Shown: positions 51,991 through 60,940 of the stretch, one piece after another
Position numbering within the stretch: position 1 is the first letter of the stretch
Layout: each line of letters opens with the position of its first letter
Assembly (NCBI GenBank): GCA_903877125.1
Contig: CAIRCM010000098.1
Coordinates: 1 to 64,000, forward strand
Reading direction: 5' to 3'
DNA length: 64,000 bases
Source: an uncultured Acetobacteraceae bacterium
GTDB lineage: Bacteria > Pseudomonadota > Alphaproteobacteria > Acetobacterales > Acetobacteraceae
Made by a program: the position numbers and the translations under genes
The notes under the pieces: model-generated
Told to the model about the DNA's origin: nothing
Databases searched by the model: none
What the model saw: the letters and a program-made list of their open reading frames with translations, nothing else

Positions 51991-53574
51991 CTAAGAAGCC
52001 AAAGCCACCGGTTCCGTCCGCTCCCGCTTCACCAGCAGCTTGTTCAGCGCATGGATATAAGCCCGCGCCGACGCCACGATCGTGTCGGTATCCGCACCCT
52101 GCCCATCCACCATCTTGCCGTTCTCCTCCAGTCGCACGGTGGTCCGAGCCTGCGCGTCCGTACCTTCCGTCACCGCACCGACCGAGAACAGCGTCAGATT
52201 GGCGGTATGCGGGAAGATCGCCTGGATCGCCTTGAACGTCGCGTCCACCGGACCGTCGCCCGACGACACCCCGGACTTCACCACCCCATCGATTTCCAGC
52301 TCCAGCTCGGCCCGCGGCGGGTTCTTCGACCCCGCATGCAGATCCAGCGAGACGAAACGAATACGCTCATGATCGCGCATCACCTCATCGTCGACCAGCG
52401 CAACGACGTCGTCGTCGAACACCACCTTCTTTCGGTCGGCCAGATCCTTGAACCGCCGAAACGCATCCTCCAACTGGTTTGCCCCGACATTGTACCCCAG
52501 CGTGTTCAGCTTATCGCGGAACGCCGCTCGGCCCGAGTGCTTGCCCAGCACCAGGCTGTTCGTCTTCCAACCCACGCTTTCCGGAGTCATGATCTCATAC
52601 GTCGCGGCATCCTTCAGCACGCCGTCCTGGTGGATACCGGCTTCGTGCGCGAAGGCGTTGCGGCCGACGATTGCCTTGTTCGGCTGCACGTCAAAACCTG
52701 TGATGGTCGCCAGCAGCTTCGACGTCTTCAGCAGGTTGGTCGTCTTGATGTTGTTCTTCCGGGGGATCGCGTCCTGGCGGGTGCGGATCGCCATGACGAT
52801 CTCCTCCAGCGACGCATTGCCCGCCCGCTCGCCGATCCCGTTGATCGTGGTTTCGACCTGCCGGGCACCGGCCTCGATGGCGGCGAGCGTGTTGGCCACG
52901 CCCATGCCCAGATCGTTGTGGTTATGCGTGGACAGGATCACCTTCTCGATCCCCGGCACGCGATTGCGGATGTTCTGATACATCCGAACCATATCGGCCG
53001 GCAGCGCGTAACCCACGGTGTCCGGCAGGTTGATCGTGGTCGCCCCCGCCTTGATCGCGGCTTCGACGACCCGCGCCAGAAAATCCGGATCGGACCGTGT
53101 GGCGTCTTCCGCCGACCATTCCACGTCGTCGGCGTGCTGCCGAGCCAGATGGATGGAGTCCACCGTCTGCTGGATCACTTCCTCCGGTGTCAGCCGCAGC
53201 TTGACCTTCATGTGCAGGTCGGACGTCGCGATCACGATGTGAATGCGGCGACGCTTGGCCGATTTCAGCGCCTCGGCCGCCCGCAGCACGTCCATCTGGC
53301 CCGCCCGGGCCAGGCTGGCGATCACCGGGGTGTCGTCGCGCTGGCCGACGCTTTCGGCAATGGTCTTCACGCTCTCGAAATCGCCGGGCGACGCGATGGC
53401 GAAACCCGCTTCCAGCACATCGACGCCGAGTTCGGTCAGCGCCTCGGCCATGCGGATCTTCTCCGACAGGTTCATCGAAAAGCCGGGCGACTGCTCGCCG
53501 TCCCGCAACGTGGTGTCGAAGATGATGATGCGGCTGTCGTCCAGCGTGCCGAAGCTGGGATGGTTGATGCTCAT
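51991..53574 (-). CDS. leuA: 2-isopropylmalate synthase
   Basis: 527 aa. TIM barrel: IIIFDTTLRDGEQSPGFSM (metal Asp), VEWSAEDATRSD, ILSTHNHNDLGMGVANTLAAIEAGARQVE (two metal His, HxH) and NAFAHEAGIHQDGVLKD, then the C-terminal LeuA allosteric domain (from about 390; LFSVGAVTEGTDAQARTTVRLEENGKMVDGQGADTD). Catalyses the first step of leucine synthesis from 2-ketoisovalerate and acetyl-CoA, and is leucine-inhibited in the family. Upstream lies a Leu-codon attenuator. Confidence 0.95.
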   Translation of the reverse strand: MSINHPSFGTLDDSRIIIFDTTLRDGEQSPGFSMNLSEKIRMAEALTELGVDVLEAGFAIASPGDFESVKTIAESVGQRDDTPVIASLARAGQMDVLRAAEALKSAKRRRIHIVIATSDLHMKVKLRLTPEEVIQQTVDSIHLARQHADDVEWSAEDATRSDPDFLARVVEAAIKAGATTINLPDTVGYALPADMVRMYQNIRNRVPGIEKVILSTHNHNDLGMGVANTLAAIEAGARQVETTINGIGERAGNASLEEIVMAIRTRQDAIPRKNNIKTTNLLKTSKLLATITGFDVQPNKAIVGRNAFAHEAGIHQDGVLKDAATYEIMTPESVGWKTNSLVLGKHSGRAAFRDKLNTLGYNVGANQLEDAFRRFKDLADRKKVVFDDDVVALVDDEVMRDHERIRFVSLDLHAGSKNPPRAELELEIDGVVKSGVSSGDGPVDATFKAIQAIFPHTANLTLFSVGAVTEGTDAQARTTVRLEENGKMVDGQGADTDTIVASARAYIHALNKLLVKRERTEPVALAS

Positions 53575-53609
53575 TGGTCCGGTCCTTGGGATGATTTCAC
53601 GACTATAAC

Positions 53610-53695
53610 CTCAGGGGTCCCCCTGAGCGTAACCGGCGTTCAACGACCCGGCGCAGCGCTCAGGGGCGGCTAAGTCGAAGGAGAAGGAGGCCGCC
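53610..53695 (-). terminator. leuA attenuator: mutually exclusive hairpins
   Basis: Reading the minus strand: (1) GGCGGC (53695-53690) can pair with GCCGCC (53670-53665), enclosing the Leu codons; (2) CCCCTGAGCG (53666-53657) pairs perfectly with CGCTCAGGGG (53629-53620); (3) CTCAGGGG (53627-53620) pairs with CCCCTGAG (53617-53610). Structures 2 and 3 share one arm, and 1 overlaps 2, so they exclude one another as in classical attenuators. The last hairpin has only a weak T-tract (GTTATAGT), so it may be a poor terminator or act on translation of leuA. Confidence 0.6.
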
Positions 53696-53776
53696 AAATG
53701 GCGGACGCGGCGCGCGTGCTCGGCCGGTCGCGGATGCGACGGCGATCTGTCTGGCAATATGCGCGCCGATGGACAT
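53660..53776 (-). CDS. Leucine leader peptide (attenuator)
   Basis: 38 codons from the ATG at 53776: MSIGAHIARQIAVASATGRA, then RAPRPPFGGLLLLRLSRP. Four consecutive Leu codons plus a fifth two residues later sit five to ten codons before the stop, directly in front of competing hairpins and leuA. This is the classical layout of ribosome-mediated attenuation. No Shine-Dalgarno precedes the ATG; the predicted -10 ends six bases before it, so it is probably leaderless. The longer ORF in the track (from 53848) begins upstream of the promoter. Confidence 0.72.
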   Translation of the reverse strand: MSIGAHIARQIAVASATGRARAPRPPFGGLLLLRLSRP

Positions 53777-53782
53777 ACAGCC

Positions 53783-53812
53783 TGTATAATGGATGCGTGA
53801 TTGGGTGCGCAA
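53783..53812 (-). promoter_or_regulatory. Predicted promoter of the leu leader/leuA unit
   Basis: On the minus strand: TTGCGC (-35, 53812-53807), 18-nt spacer, TATACA (-10, 53788-53783), six bases, leader ATG at 53776. Same arrangement as the aromatic leader: TTGCG(T/C), 18 nt, TAT-type -10, six bases. Confidence 0.5.
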
Positions 53813-53891
53813 GAGGGCGGCATTGGCGTCACAACGGTTGACGCACAATTATAAGTTGTGTTGGATCGCCCGACGGCAAAAGGAGAGCAGG

Positions 53892-54284
53892 TTGATCAAC
53901 CCGACAACGGATGTGATTGCCGAAAGTGTACCGAAACTGGAAGAGGCGTTGCGCGATGTCAGCGCGCGCGCGATGGAAAGCGAAACGCAATTCCCGCTGC
54001 GTTTGCAGTTTTTTCAGATCGTCCCAATGGTCGCGGCCACGCTGCGCGATTTTCGCAAATGCGCCGATATGGCGATCGGTCTGCCAATGGAACTCGCGGT
54101 CCTGCTGGGGCAGGTGAGGGCGGATGCCAGCCAACTGCTGCAAGATCCCAATCTTGACCGAGAGAACGTGCTCCCTCTGCTCACCGTCATCGAGCAACTG
54201 GTGGATCAGACGCTTCTCGGCCTCGCGCCGCCCGCCCCGCCACCGCCAACCGTGCGCCGGGGCAGGCGCGCGGCCCGGCATTAA
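53892..54284 (+). CDS. Hypothetical helical protein
   Basis: About 130 aa from a TTG at 53892, with AGGAGA ten bases upstream (INPTTDVIAESVPKLEEALRDV); the ORF track starts 33 codons earlier with no ribosome-binding site. Mostly alpha-helical, with FPLRLQFFQIVPMVAATLRDFRKCADMAI and a Pro-rich tail (APPAPPPPTVRRGRRAARH). No signal peptide and no recognised domain. Divergent from leuA and its leader. Confidence 0.55.
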   Translation: MINPTTDVIAESVPKLEEALRDVSARAMESETQFPLRLQFFQIVPMVAATLRDFRKCADMAIGLPMELAVLLGQVRADASQLLQDPNLDRENVLPLLTVIEQLVDQTLLGLAPPAPPPPTVRRGRRAARH

Positions 54285-54328
54285 CATCCGGGACCGCGAC
54301 CCGTGGCCCGAACATAGGGGAGGATGCG

Positions 54329-54781
54329 ATGCTGGAAACCAGGGAAGGCGGCTGCCATTGCGGGCGGGTGCGGCTCCGCGCGGCGGTGGACCTCGATCTT
54401 CTGTCGCAATGCAGTTGCACCGTCTGCACGAAGAAGGGGATACTGCACCTGCCGATTTTGCTGTCGGACTTCCAATTGCTGCAAGGTCGCGACGCGCTGA
54501 CGGTCTACACATTCGAAACGGGCGTGGCGCAGCACCCGTTCTGTCGCCATTGCGGGATGCATCCGTTCTATATCCCGCGTTCCCAGCCGGACAAGGTCAC
54601 GGTGAACGCCCGCTGCCTGGACGGCATCGACGGGCCCGCGCTGAAACCCGTCCGGTTTTTCGACGGCCGGCACTGGGAAGACGCCCAGCGTAACCGGATC
54701 GCGACCGGCGGCCATGTATCGCCGCCGGGATATCGCGGGGCGGACACGCTGCGGCGCATACTCAAGGCCGCCGCGGCATAA
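54329..54781 (+). CDS. GFA (glutathione-dependent formaldehyde-activating-like) family protein
   Basis: 150 aa. The zinc-binding cysteines of the GFA/CENP-V fold are clear: GGCHCGRVRL, CSCTVCTKKG and FCRHCGMHPFYIPRS. Gfa adds glutathione to formaldehyde in methylotrophs, but most family members have unknown substrates. Full length for the family. Stand-alone between the hypothetical gene and the liv cluster. Confidence 0.85.
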   Translation: MLETREGGCHCGRVRLRAAVDLDLLSQCSCTVCTKKGILHLPILLSDFQLLQGRDALTVYTFETGVAQHPFCRHCGMHPFYIPRSQPDKVTVNARCLDGIDGPALKPVRFFDGRHWEDAQRNRIATGGHVSPPGYRGADTLRRILKAAAA

Positions 54782-54947
54782 AACGCCCCGCCGCACCACA
54801 GTCCGAATTGACTCGCCGCGGCGTCTTCGCCAGTTATGCCGCCACAGGAAATAAGGCTCGCCAGAGTCGCTTAACAGGGATGAGGAATCGTATGACCGGC
54901 GCCAGGCGCATAGACCCATACCGGGCCACAGAAGCGCGCGCGCTGTC

Positions 54948-55741
54948 ATGATGGCGGATACGGCTGAGCCGTTGCTGCGAATCGCTGGGGTGAAAATGCG
55001 CTTCGGCGGCGTCGTTGCCTTGGGTGGCGTGTCCTTCGACGTGGGCCATCGCCAGATCCGCGGCCTGATCGGACCCAACGGGTCCGGCAAGACCACCCTC
55101 TTCAACTGCATCAGCGGCATCTACCGCTTCGTCGAGGGCGATATCCTGTTCGAAGGCCGATCCCTCGCCAACGTGCCGCGTCACGGCATGGCCAATGTCG
55201 GCCTCGGCCGCACCTTCCAGAATGTCGCGCTGTTCAAGCCATTGTCGGTGCGCGACAACATCCTGGTCGGCGCCCATCACCTCGCGCATTCCGGCTTCAT
55301 CGCCAATGCCCTGCGCCTGCCCGCCGTCCGCCGGGAGGCCCAGGCCGCGGAGGAACGGCTGAACGACCTCATGACCTTGCTCGATCTGCATGCCGTTGCC
55401 GACACCCCGGCCGGCGCCCTGCCCTTCGGCACCCAAAAGCGCGTCGAAATGGCGCGCGCCCTGATCGGCCAGCCCAAGCTGCTGCTGCTGGACGAACCGG
55501 CCGCCGGCCTGAACCACAGCGAGGTCGACGAACTTGCCGAACTGATCCTCCAGGTGCGCGATCATTTCAGCCTCAGCGTCCTGCTGGTCGAACATCACAT
55601 GAGCCTCGTGATGCGCGTGTCCGACAAGGTCGTGGCGCTGGAATTCGGCCTCAAAATCGCCGACGGCACGCCCGATGAGGTGCGCGCCGAACCGGAAGTC
55701 ATCAGAGCCTATTTGGGCGACACGCATCAGGGGCACGGTTG

Positions 55742-55742
<1 letters not shown>
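54948..55742 (+). CDS. livG: Branched-chain amino acid type ABC transporter ATP-binding protein LivG
   Basis: 264 aa. Walker A GPNGSGKTTLFN, Q-loop RTFQNVALF, signature PFGTQKRVEMARAL, Walker B LLLLDEPAAGLN and the H-loop LVEHHM. The insertion between the Q-loop and signature (IANALRLPAVRREAQAAEER) is typical of LivG. Hydrolyses ATP to drive uptake through LivHM. Ends in TGATG overlap with livF. Confidence 0.88.
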
Positions 55743-56452
<710 letters not shown>

Positions 56453-56463
56453 GGGACACGCCG

Positions 56464-57333
56464 TTGGAAGGTTTCATCCATCAGATCATCTCCGGCATCG
56501 CGACGGGCGGCATCTATGCCAGCGTCGCCCTGGCGCTCGTGATGATCTACCAGGCCACCCACCACGTGAACTTCGCGCAGGGGGAAATGGCGACATTCTC
56601 CACCTATATCACCCTGGTATTGATCAATCTGGGACTGCCGTACTGGGTGGCGTTCATCGGCGCCTTCTCGATCTCCTTCGTCATCGGGGTGCTGGTCGAA
56701 CGGGTTCTCATGCGCCCCGTTGCCAACGCGCCGGTGCTGACCTCGGTCGGCGTGTTCATCGGGCTGCTGTTGATCGTCAACAGCATGACCGGCTGGATAT
56801 TCGATTACACGATCAAGCAGTTTCCAAGCCCCTTCCCGGACAAGGCGCTGTTCGGCGGGTTCGTGTCCGGGCATGAGCTGGGATCGACCGGGGTAACCCT
56901 GACGGTCCTGATCCTGGTCTACCTGTTTTTCCGCCACACACGGCTCGGTCTGGCGATGCGGGCGGCGGCGTTCAATCCCGTGTCGTCGCGGCTTGTGGGT
57001 GTGCGCGTGGGCTGGATGCTCGCCTTGGGCTGGGGCCTCGCCGCCGCGATCGGGTCGGTCGCCGGCTGTATGGTCGCCCCCGTCGTCTTCCTCGATCCCA
57101 ACATGATGTCCGGTATTCTGCTCTACGCCTTCGCCGGCGCGCTGCTGGGCGGCATCGACTCGCCGCTGGGTGCCGTGCTCGGCGGCTTCATGGTGGGCAT
57201 CATCGAGAACCTTGGCGGTGCCTACGTCGTCGGGACGGAATTGAAACTGACTTTGGCGCTGGTCATCATCATCACGGTGCTGACATTGAAACCCTCCGGC
57301 CTGATGGGCCGCAAAGTCTATAGCCGGGTGTAA
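56464..57333 (+). CDS. livH: ABC transporter permease LivH
   Basis: 289 aa from TTG 56464 (LEGFIHQIISGIATGGIYASV), eight helices or so. VNFAQGEMATFSTYI and ALLGGIDSPLGAVLGGFMVGIIENL are the typical loop and coupling motifs. Forms the membrane channel with LivM. Confidence 0.88.
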   Translation: MEGFIHQIISGIATGGIYASVALALVMIYQATHHVNFAQGEMATFSTYITLVLINLGLPYWVAFIGAFSISFVIGVLVERVLMRPVANAPVLTSVGVFIGLLLIVNSMTGWIFDYTIKQFPSPFPDKALFGGFVSGHELGSTGVTLTVLILVYLFFRHTRLGLAMRAAAFNPVSSRLVGVRVGWMLALGWGLAAAIGSVAGCMVAPVVFLDPNMMSGILLYAFAGALLGGIDSPLGAVLGGFMVGIIENLGGAYVVGTELKLTLALVIIITVLTLKPSGLMGRKVYSRV

Positions 57334-57337
57334 CGAA

Positions 57338-58288
57338 ATGCGGACTTCCTGGCTGATCGCGATTTTCGTGCTGTTGGCGGCGGCGGTGCCCACACTGCTG
57401 TTCAGCGGCTATCATTTGTTCCAGATGACGATGGTCGTGGTCTACGGCATCGCCATTCTGGGCTTGGCGATCCTGACCGGGATCAACGGCCAGATCTCCC
57501 TCGGTCACGGCGCGTTCTATGCCATCGGCGCTTATACGACGGCGATTCTGATGTCGAGTTGGGATGTCCCGTACTGGGCGACGCTGCCGGTCTCGGCGGC
57601 GGTCTGCGCCACGGTCGGTTTCCTCGTCGGCCTGCCCGCGTTGCGCCTCGGCGGCCTCTATTTGGCCCTGACCACCTTCGCCCTGGCCGTTGCCATCCCG
57701 CAGATCCTCAAACACAAATTGTTCGAGGATTGGACCGGCGGCGTGCAGGGGCTGGTCATCGACAAGCCGGAGGCGCCCTTCGGTTTGCCGCTGTCCGCCG
57801 ACCAGTGGCTTTATCTGTTCACCCTGGCGGTGGGCGTGTTTCTGTATGCGTTGGCCGTCAATCTCACCCAGGGCCGGATTGGCCGAGCGATGCGGGCCGT
57901 GCGGGATCATCCGGTGGCGGCGGAGGCGATGGGCATCAACCTCGCGATGCTCAAAACCCGTACCTTCGCCGTCAGCGCGATGTACACCGGCGTTGCCGGA
58001 TCGCTGGGTGCGATCGCGGTCGCGTTCGTGGCGCCGGACAGTTTCTCGGTGTTTCTGTCCATCACCTTCTTTGTCGGCCTCGTGGCCGGTGGGGCGGCGT
58101 CGATCGGCGGGACCATCGTCGGCGGCGTATTCATCGAATTCGTGCCGAATCTCGCCGACCTCGTCTCAAAGGCCGCGCCGGGCGCGGTCTACGGGGTGAT
58201 CCTGATCGCAATGATGTTCCTGATGCCGCAGGGCGCCGGCGGGTTCATCGCATCGTTGTGGCGGCGGGCCGGCCGGCCCGGGCGATGA
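57338..58288 (+). CDS. livM: ABC transporter permease LivM
   Basis: 316 aa. ITGINGQISLGHGAFYAIGAY-type motif (LTGINGQISLGHGAFYAIGA), LPALRLGGLYLALTTFALA and the cytoplasmic loop RAVRDHPVAAEAMGINLAMLKTRTFAVSA identify LivM. Follows livH after four bases. The four-gene set GFHM suggests uptake of an amino acid or an aromatic/short acid, but no LivK/J is seen in the cluster. Confidence 0.88.
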   Translation: MRTSWLIAIFVLLAAAVPTLLFSGYHLFQMTMVVVYGIAILGLAILTGINGQISLGHGAFYAIGAYTTAILMSSWDVPYWATLPVSAAVCATVGFLVGLPALRLGGLYLALTTFALAVAIPQILKHKLFEDWTGGVQGLVIDKPEAPFGLPLSADQWLYLFTLAVGVFLYALAVNLTQGRIGRAMRAVRDHPVAAEAMGINLAMLKTRTFAVSAMYTGVAGSLGAIAVAFVAPDSFSVFLSITFFVGLVAGGAASIGGTIVGGVFIEFVPNLADLVSKAAPGAVYGVILIAMMFLMPQGAGGFIASLWRRAGRPGR

Positions 58289-58305
58289 TCGGGACCTGAA
58301 CCCGG

Positions 58306-58328
58306 GGCGAGGGCTTCTCCCCCTCGCC
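58306..58328 (+). terminator. Hairpin after livM
   Basis: GGCGAGGG, loop CTTCTCC, CCCTCGCC: a perfect 8-bp stem about 18 nt after livM. No T-tract follows, so intrinsic termination is doubtful; it may only stabilise the liv mRNA or separate it from the SDR gene. Confidence 0.4.
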
Positions 58329-58368
58329 AACCCACCCTACACTGTTCCCAACGCATTGGAGGAAACGC

Positions 58369-59187
58369 ATGCTCAGCATGGCGGGTAAGGTCGCGATCGT
58401 GTCGGGTGCCGGGCAGGTCGGTCCGGTCGACGGAAAAGTCTGGGGCAACGGCAAGGCCACCGCCACGCTGCTGGCTCGGCAGGGCGCGTCGGTGTTCCTG
58501 CTGGACATCAACAAGGACGCAGTGGAAGCCACCCGCGCCGGCATCGAAGCCGAGGGAGGCACCGCGGCCACCCATATCTGCGACATGACCATAGCCGCCG
58601 ACGTGCAGGAAATGGTGCAGGCCTGTCTGAACCGCTTCAAGAAAATCGATATCCTGGTGAACAATGTCGGCGGTTCCGCCCCCGGCGATCCCGTGTCGAT
58701 GACGGAAGAGGTGTGGGACCGGCAGATCAACGCCAACCTGAAAACCGCTTTCCTGGGCTGCAAGTATGTGATCCCGGCGATGCTCGAAACCGGCGGCGGG
58801 GCGATCGTGAACATCGCGTCGGTGGCGGGCATGCGCAACGATTTCGCCTCGGGCCGCTCGCACGTCGGGTACAGCGCGTCGAAAGCGGGGGTGATCCAGC
58901 TGTCGAAATCCGTCGCCGGCACCTACGCGAAAAAAGGCATCCGGGTGAACACGGTCGTGCCGGGCCTCATGCACACCGCGCTGGTGGAATACCGCCTCGC
59001 GGCCACCGTCGGCGGCAACGATCTGGACAAGCTGATCCAGGCGCGTCACGCCGCCGTGCCGATGGGGCACATGGGCGACGCCTGGGATATCGCCCATGCC
59101 GTGCTGTTCCTCGCTTCCGATGAGGCCCGCTACATCACGGCCACCGAAATCGTCGTGGACGGCGGCCTGACGTCGTTCATGCCCTGA
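58369..59187 (+). CDS. Short-chain dehydrogenase/reductase
   Basis: 272 aa. Catalytic YSASKAGV with Ser upstream (VNIASVAG) and NNVGGSAPG. The nucleotide-binding turn is unusual: SGAGQVGPVDGKVWGNGKATA, longer than the usual TGxxxGxG, as in a subgroup of SDRs from degradation clusters. Terminal YITATEIVVDGGLTSF is classical. Substrate unknown; probably part of a catabolic unit with the next two genes and the liv transporter. Confidence 0.87.
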   Translation: MLSMAGKVAIVSGAGQVGPVDGKVWGNGKATATLLARQGASVFLLDINKDAVEATRAGIEAEGGTAATHICDMTIAADVQEMVQACLNRFKKIDILVNNVGGSAPGDPVSMTEEVWDRQINANLKTAFLGCKYVIPAMLETGGGAIVNIASVAGMRNDFASGRSHVGYSASKAGVIQLSKSVAGTYAKKGIRVNTVVPGLMHTALVEYRLAATVGGNDLDKLIQARHAAVPMGHMGDAWDIAHAVLFLASDEARYITATEIVVDGGLTSFMP

Positions 59188-59223
59188 TAAACCCCCGCCC
59201 TGAAAAACAAAGGAGACTCCAAC

Positions 59224-59784
59224 ATGGCGCAACGTTTCCCGCAGCTTGAGCCCGCGAATTTCACCCCTCGCCAGAAAGAGGTCGCCGATGCCATCCAGTC
59301 CGGCCCCCGCGGCGGCGGACTGCGCGGCCCGTTCAACGCGCTGCTCCGCAGCCCCGAACTGTGCGACCTCGTGCAGCGCGTGGGCGCCTATGTGCGATAC
59401 GGCTCATCCATTCCTGCCGCGCTGAACGAACTCGCGATCTGCATGGCCGGCCGGAAATGGACCGCGCAGTACGAATTCTACGCACACCGCAAACTCGCGA
59501 TCGACGCCGGCCTGAACCCGGCGATCCTCGACGCCGTGGCCGAGGGCAAAACACCCGCGAACATGAGCGCCGATGAAGCGATCGTCTACAACTTCGTCAC
59601 CGCCTTGCTGGCCAACGGCAGCGTGCCGGACGCGCAATACCAGCCGGCGCTGGATCGTTTCGGTGAAAACGGCGTGATGGATATCGTCGGCGCCGTTGGC
59701 TACTACAGCCTGGTGTCGATGGTGCTGAACGTCGCCGATGTGCAGTTGCCCGCCGGCGAGCCCAAGCCGCTGAAGCCCCTCTAA
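59224..59784 (+). CDS. Carboxymuconolactone decarboxylase/AhpD-like family protein
   Basis: 186 aa. FNALLRSPELCDLVQRVGAYVRYGSSIPAALNELAICMAGRKWTAQYEFYAHRKLAIDAGL follows the CMD family pattern, but the CxxC disulfide of AhpD is absent, so a peroxidase role is unlikely. Family members include decarboxylases and many unassigned proteins next to catabolic genes. AAAGGAGA precedes the ATG. Confidence 0.8.
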   Translation: MAQRFPQLEPANFTPRQKEVADAIQSGPRGGGLRGPFNALLRSPELCDLVQRVGAYVRYGSSIPAALNELAICMAGRKWTAQYEFYAHRKLAIDAGLNPAILDAVAEGKTPANMSADEAIVYNFVTALLANGSVPDAQYQPALDRFGENGVMDIVGAVGYYSLVSMVLNVADVQLPAGEPKPLKPL

Positions 59785-59790
59785 CCCGCC

Positions 59791-60456
59791 ATGGCACTGC
59801 TCGGCGAGGCCATCCTGGCTGTATGGAACGAAGTCGCTCCGGTCGACGAGGCCGACTTCGCCGAGTGGTACGTGCGGGAGCATCTCCCCGAACGCACGTC
59901 CGTCCCCGGTATGACAAGGGGACGGAAATATCGCGCGATCGACGGTGGATCGCCCGCCAACATGGCGCTGTATGAGGCACGGTCGCTCGATGTGCTGACC
60001 TCCGGCGCCTATCGGACGCAACTCGCGAACCCGACGGAATGGACGAAGCGCGTGACCTCTCGCTTCACCTTCATGCGGCGGGCCATCTGTTCAGTCGTTG
60101 CCGATGCCGGGCAGGGCGAGGGCGGTTTCGCCACGGTGTTCCATGTCACCCCCACCGAGGCAGCGCGAGCCTGGGTGGAACGATTGGTGCCCGAACTGGT
60201 GACCATGCCTGGGATCGTCGCGGCGCATTGCTGGGTCGCGGCAGAGGGTGAGCCGGCTACGCCGACCTCGCGGCTGTCGGCAGCGGCGGTGTCGGACCCG
60301 CCGGTGAGCTGGGTGCTGGCGATCGAAGCGATCGATACCGCTGCCCTACGGGCCGCATCCGATGCCGTCACACAAGGCGATGCCGCTGAACGCGGCGGCG
60401 CGATGGTGGGCGGCTATCCAATCTATCGGTTGCAGTTTGCGCTGACGGTGGGATGA
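59791..60456 (+). CDS. EthD/dimeric alpha-beta barrel-like protein
   Basis: 221 aa. Two similar halves of about 100 residues, each with beta-alpha-beta features (AVWNEVAPVDEADFAEWYVREHLPER; TVFHVTPTEAARAWVERLV), consistent with a tandem ferredoxin-like dimeric barrel, as in EthD-type proteins. The D-x-x-F-x-x-W-Y-x-x-x-H-L-P-E pattern is typical. Function unknown. Six bases after the CMD-like gene. Confidence 0.65.
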   Translation: MALLGEAILAVWNEVAPVDEADFAEWYVREHLPERTSVPGMTRGRKYRAIDGGSPANMALYEARSLDVLTSGAYRTQLANPTEWTKRVTSRFTFMRRAICSVVADAGQGEGGFATVFHVTPTEAARAWVERLVPELVTMPGIVAAHCWVAAEGEPATPTSRLSAAAVSDPPVSWVLAIEAIDTAALRAASDAVTQGDAAERGGAMVGGYPIYRLQFALTVG

Positions 60457-60471
60457 CGCCCGGAAACGGAA

Positions 60472-60858
60472 TTAGATCCGAACCGCCCGCCGCGAGATAT
60501 CCGACGCGAAGCACAGCAGATTCCCGTCGGGATCGTTCACGATCAAGCTGCGCATGCCCCATGGTTCATCGCGCGGCAACTGGCGGATGAGTGCACCGGC
60601 TGACAGTAAGGACTGGTACAGCGCGTCAATATCCGAAACCTCGATGAACGCGCTCAGCAGATCAACCCCGGCGCTATGGTCGATCGCCGGTTTGACCACA
60701 TGGCGGAGCGCCAGGATCGCCCCGTCCCGTGCCACATGGGCATAGAACGGGACGTCGCCGTACACGAACAGTGGATGAAAACCGAGCGGCCCAGTGTAGT
60801 AGGCGAGCGCGGCCGGGAAATTCTGGACGAAAATATTGGGAATGGCGGGTTTCAACAT
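60472..60858 (-). CDS. Glyoxalase/bleomycin-resistance-like (VOC) protein
   Basis: 128 aa from the ATG at 60858 (MLKPAIPNIFVQNFPAALAYY). The second VOC half has RSLIVNDPDGNLLCFASDIS, with the usual metal Glu replaced (LLCF where LxEF is common), so metal binding may be altered. No functional clue from neighbours. Repeat copy B lies immediately upstream. Confidence 0.75.
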   Translation of the reverse strand: MLKPAIPNIFVQNFPAALAYYTGPLGFHPLFVYGDVPFYAHVARDGAILALRHVVKPAIDHSAGVDLLSAFIEVSDIDALYQSLLSAGALIRQLPRDEPWGMRSLIVNDPDGNLLCFASDISRRAVRI

Positions 60859-60875
60859 CGGTTGTCCTGAGAGCG

Positions 60876-60940
60876 TGATCGCCAGAGGTGGAATCACACG
60901 GCGGCGTGAAACACGCTATCAAACAAGGATTTATAGAGCA
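60876..60940. repeat. Structured intergenic repeat, copy B
   Basis: About 65 bp nearly identical to 33073-33140: a first hairpin (GTG-GAAT-CAC) and a second, GCGTG-AAA-CACGC, then ATCAAACAAGGATTTATAGAGCA. It lies in the gap between the VOC gene and ccrM and reaches over the ccrM stop: the last codons of ccrM (Ala-Leu-stop) are formed by its CTCTATAA edge. Confidence 0.7.
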
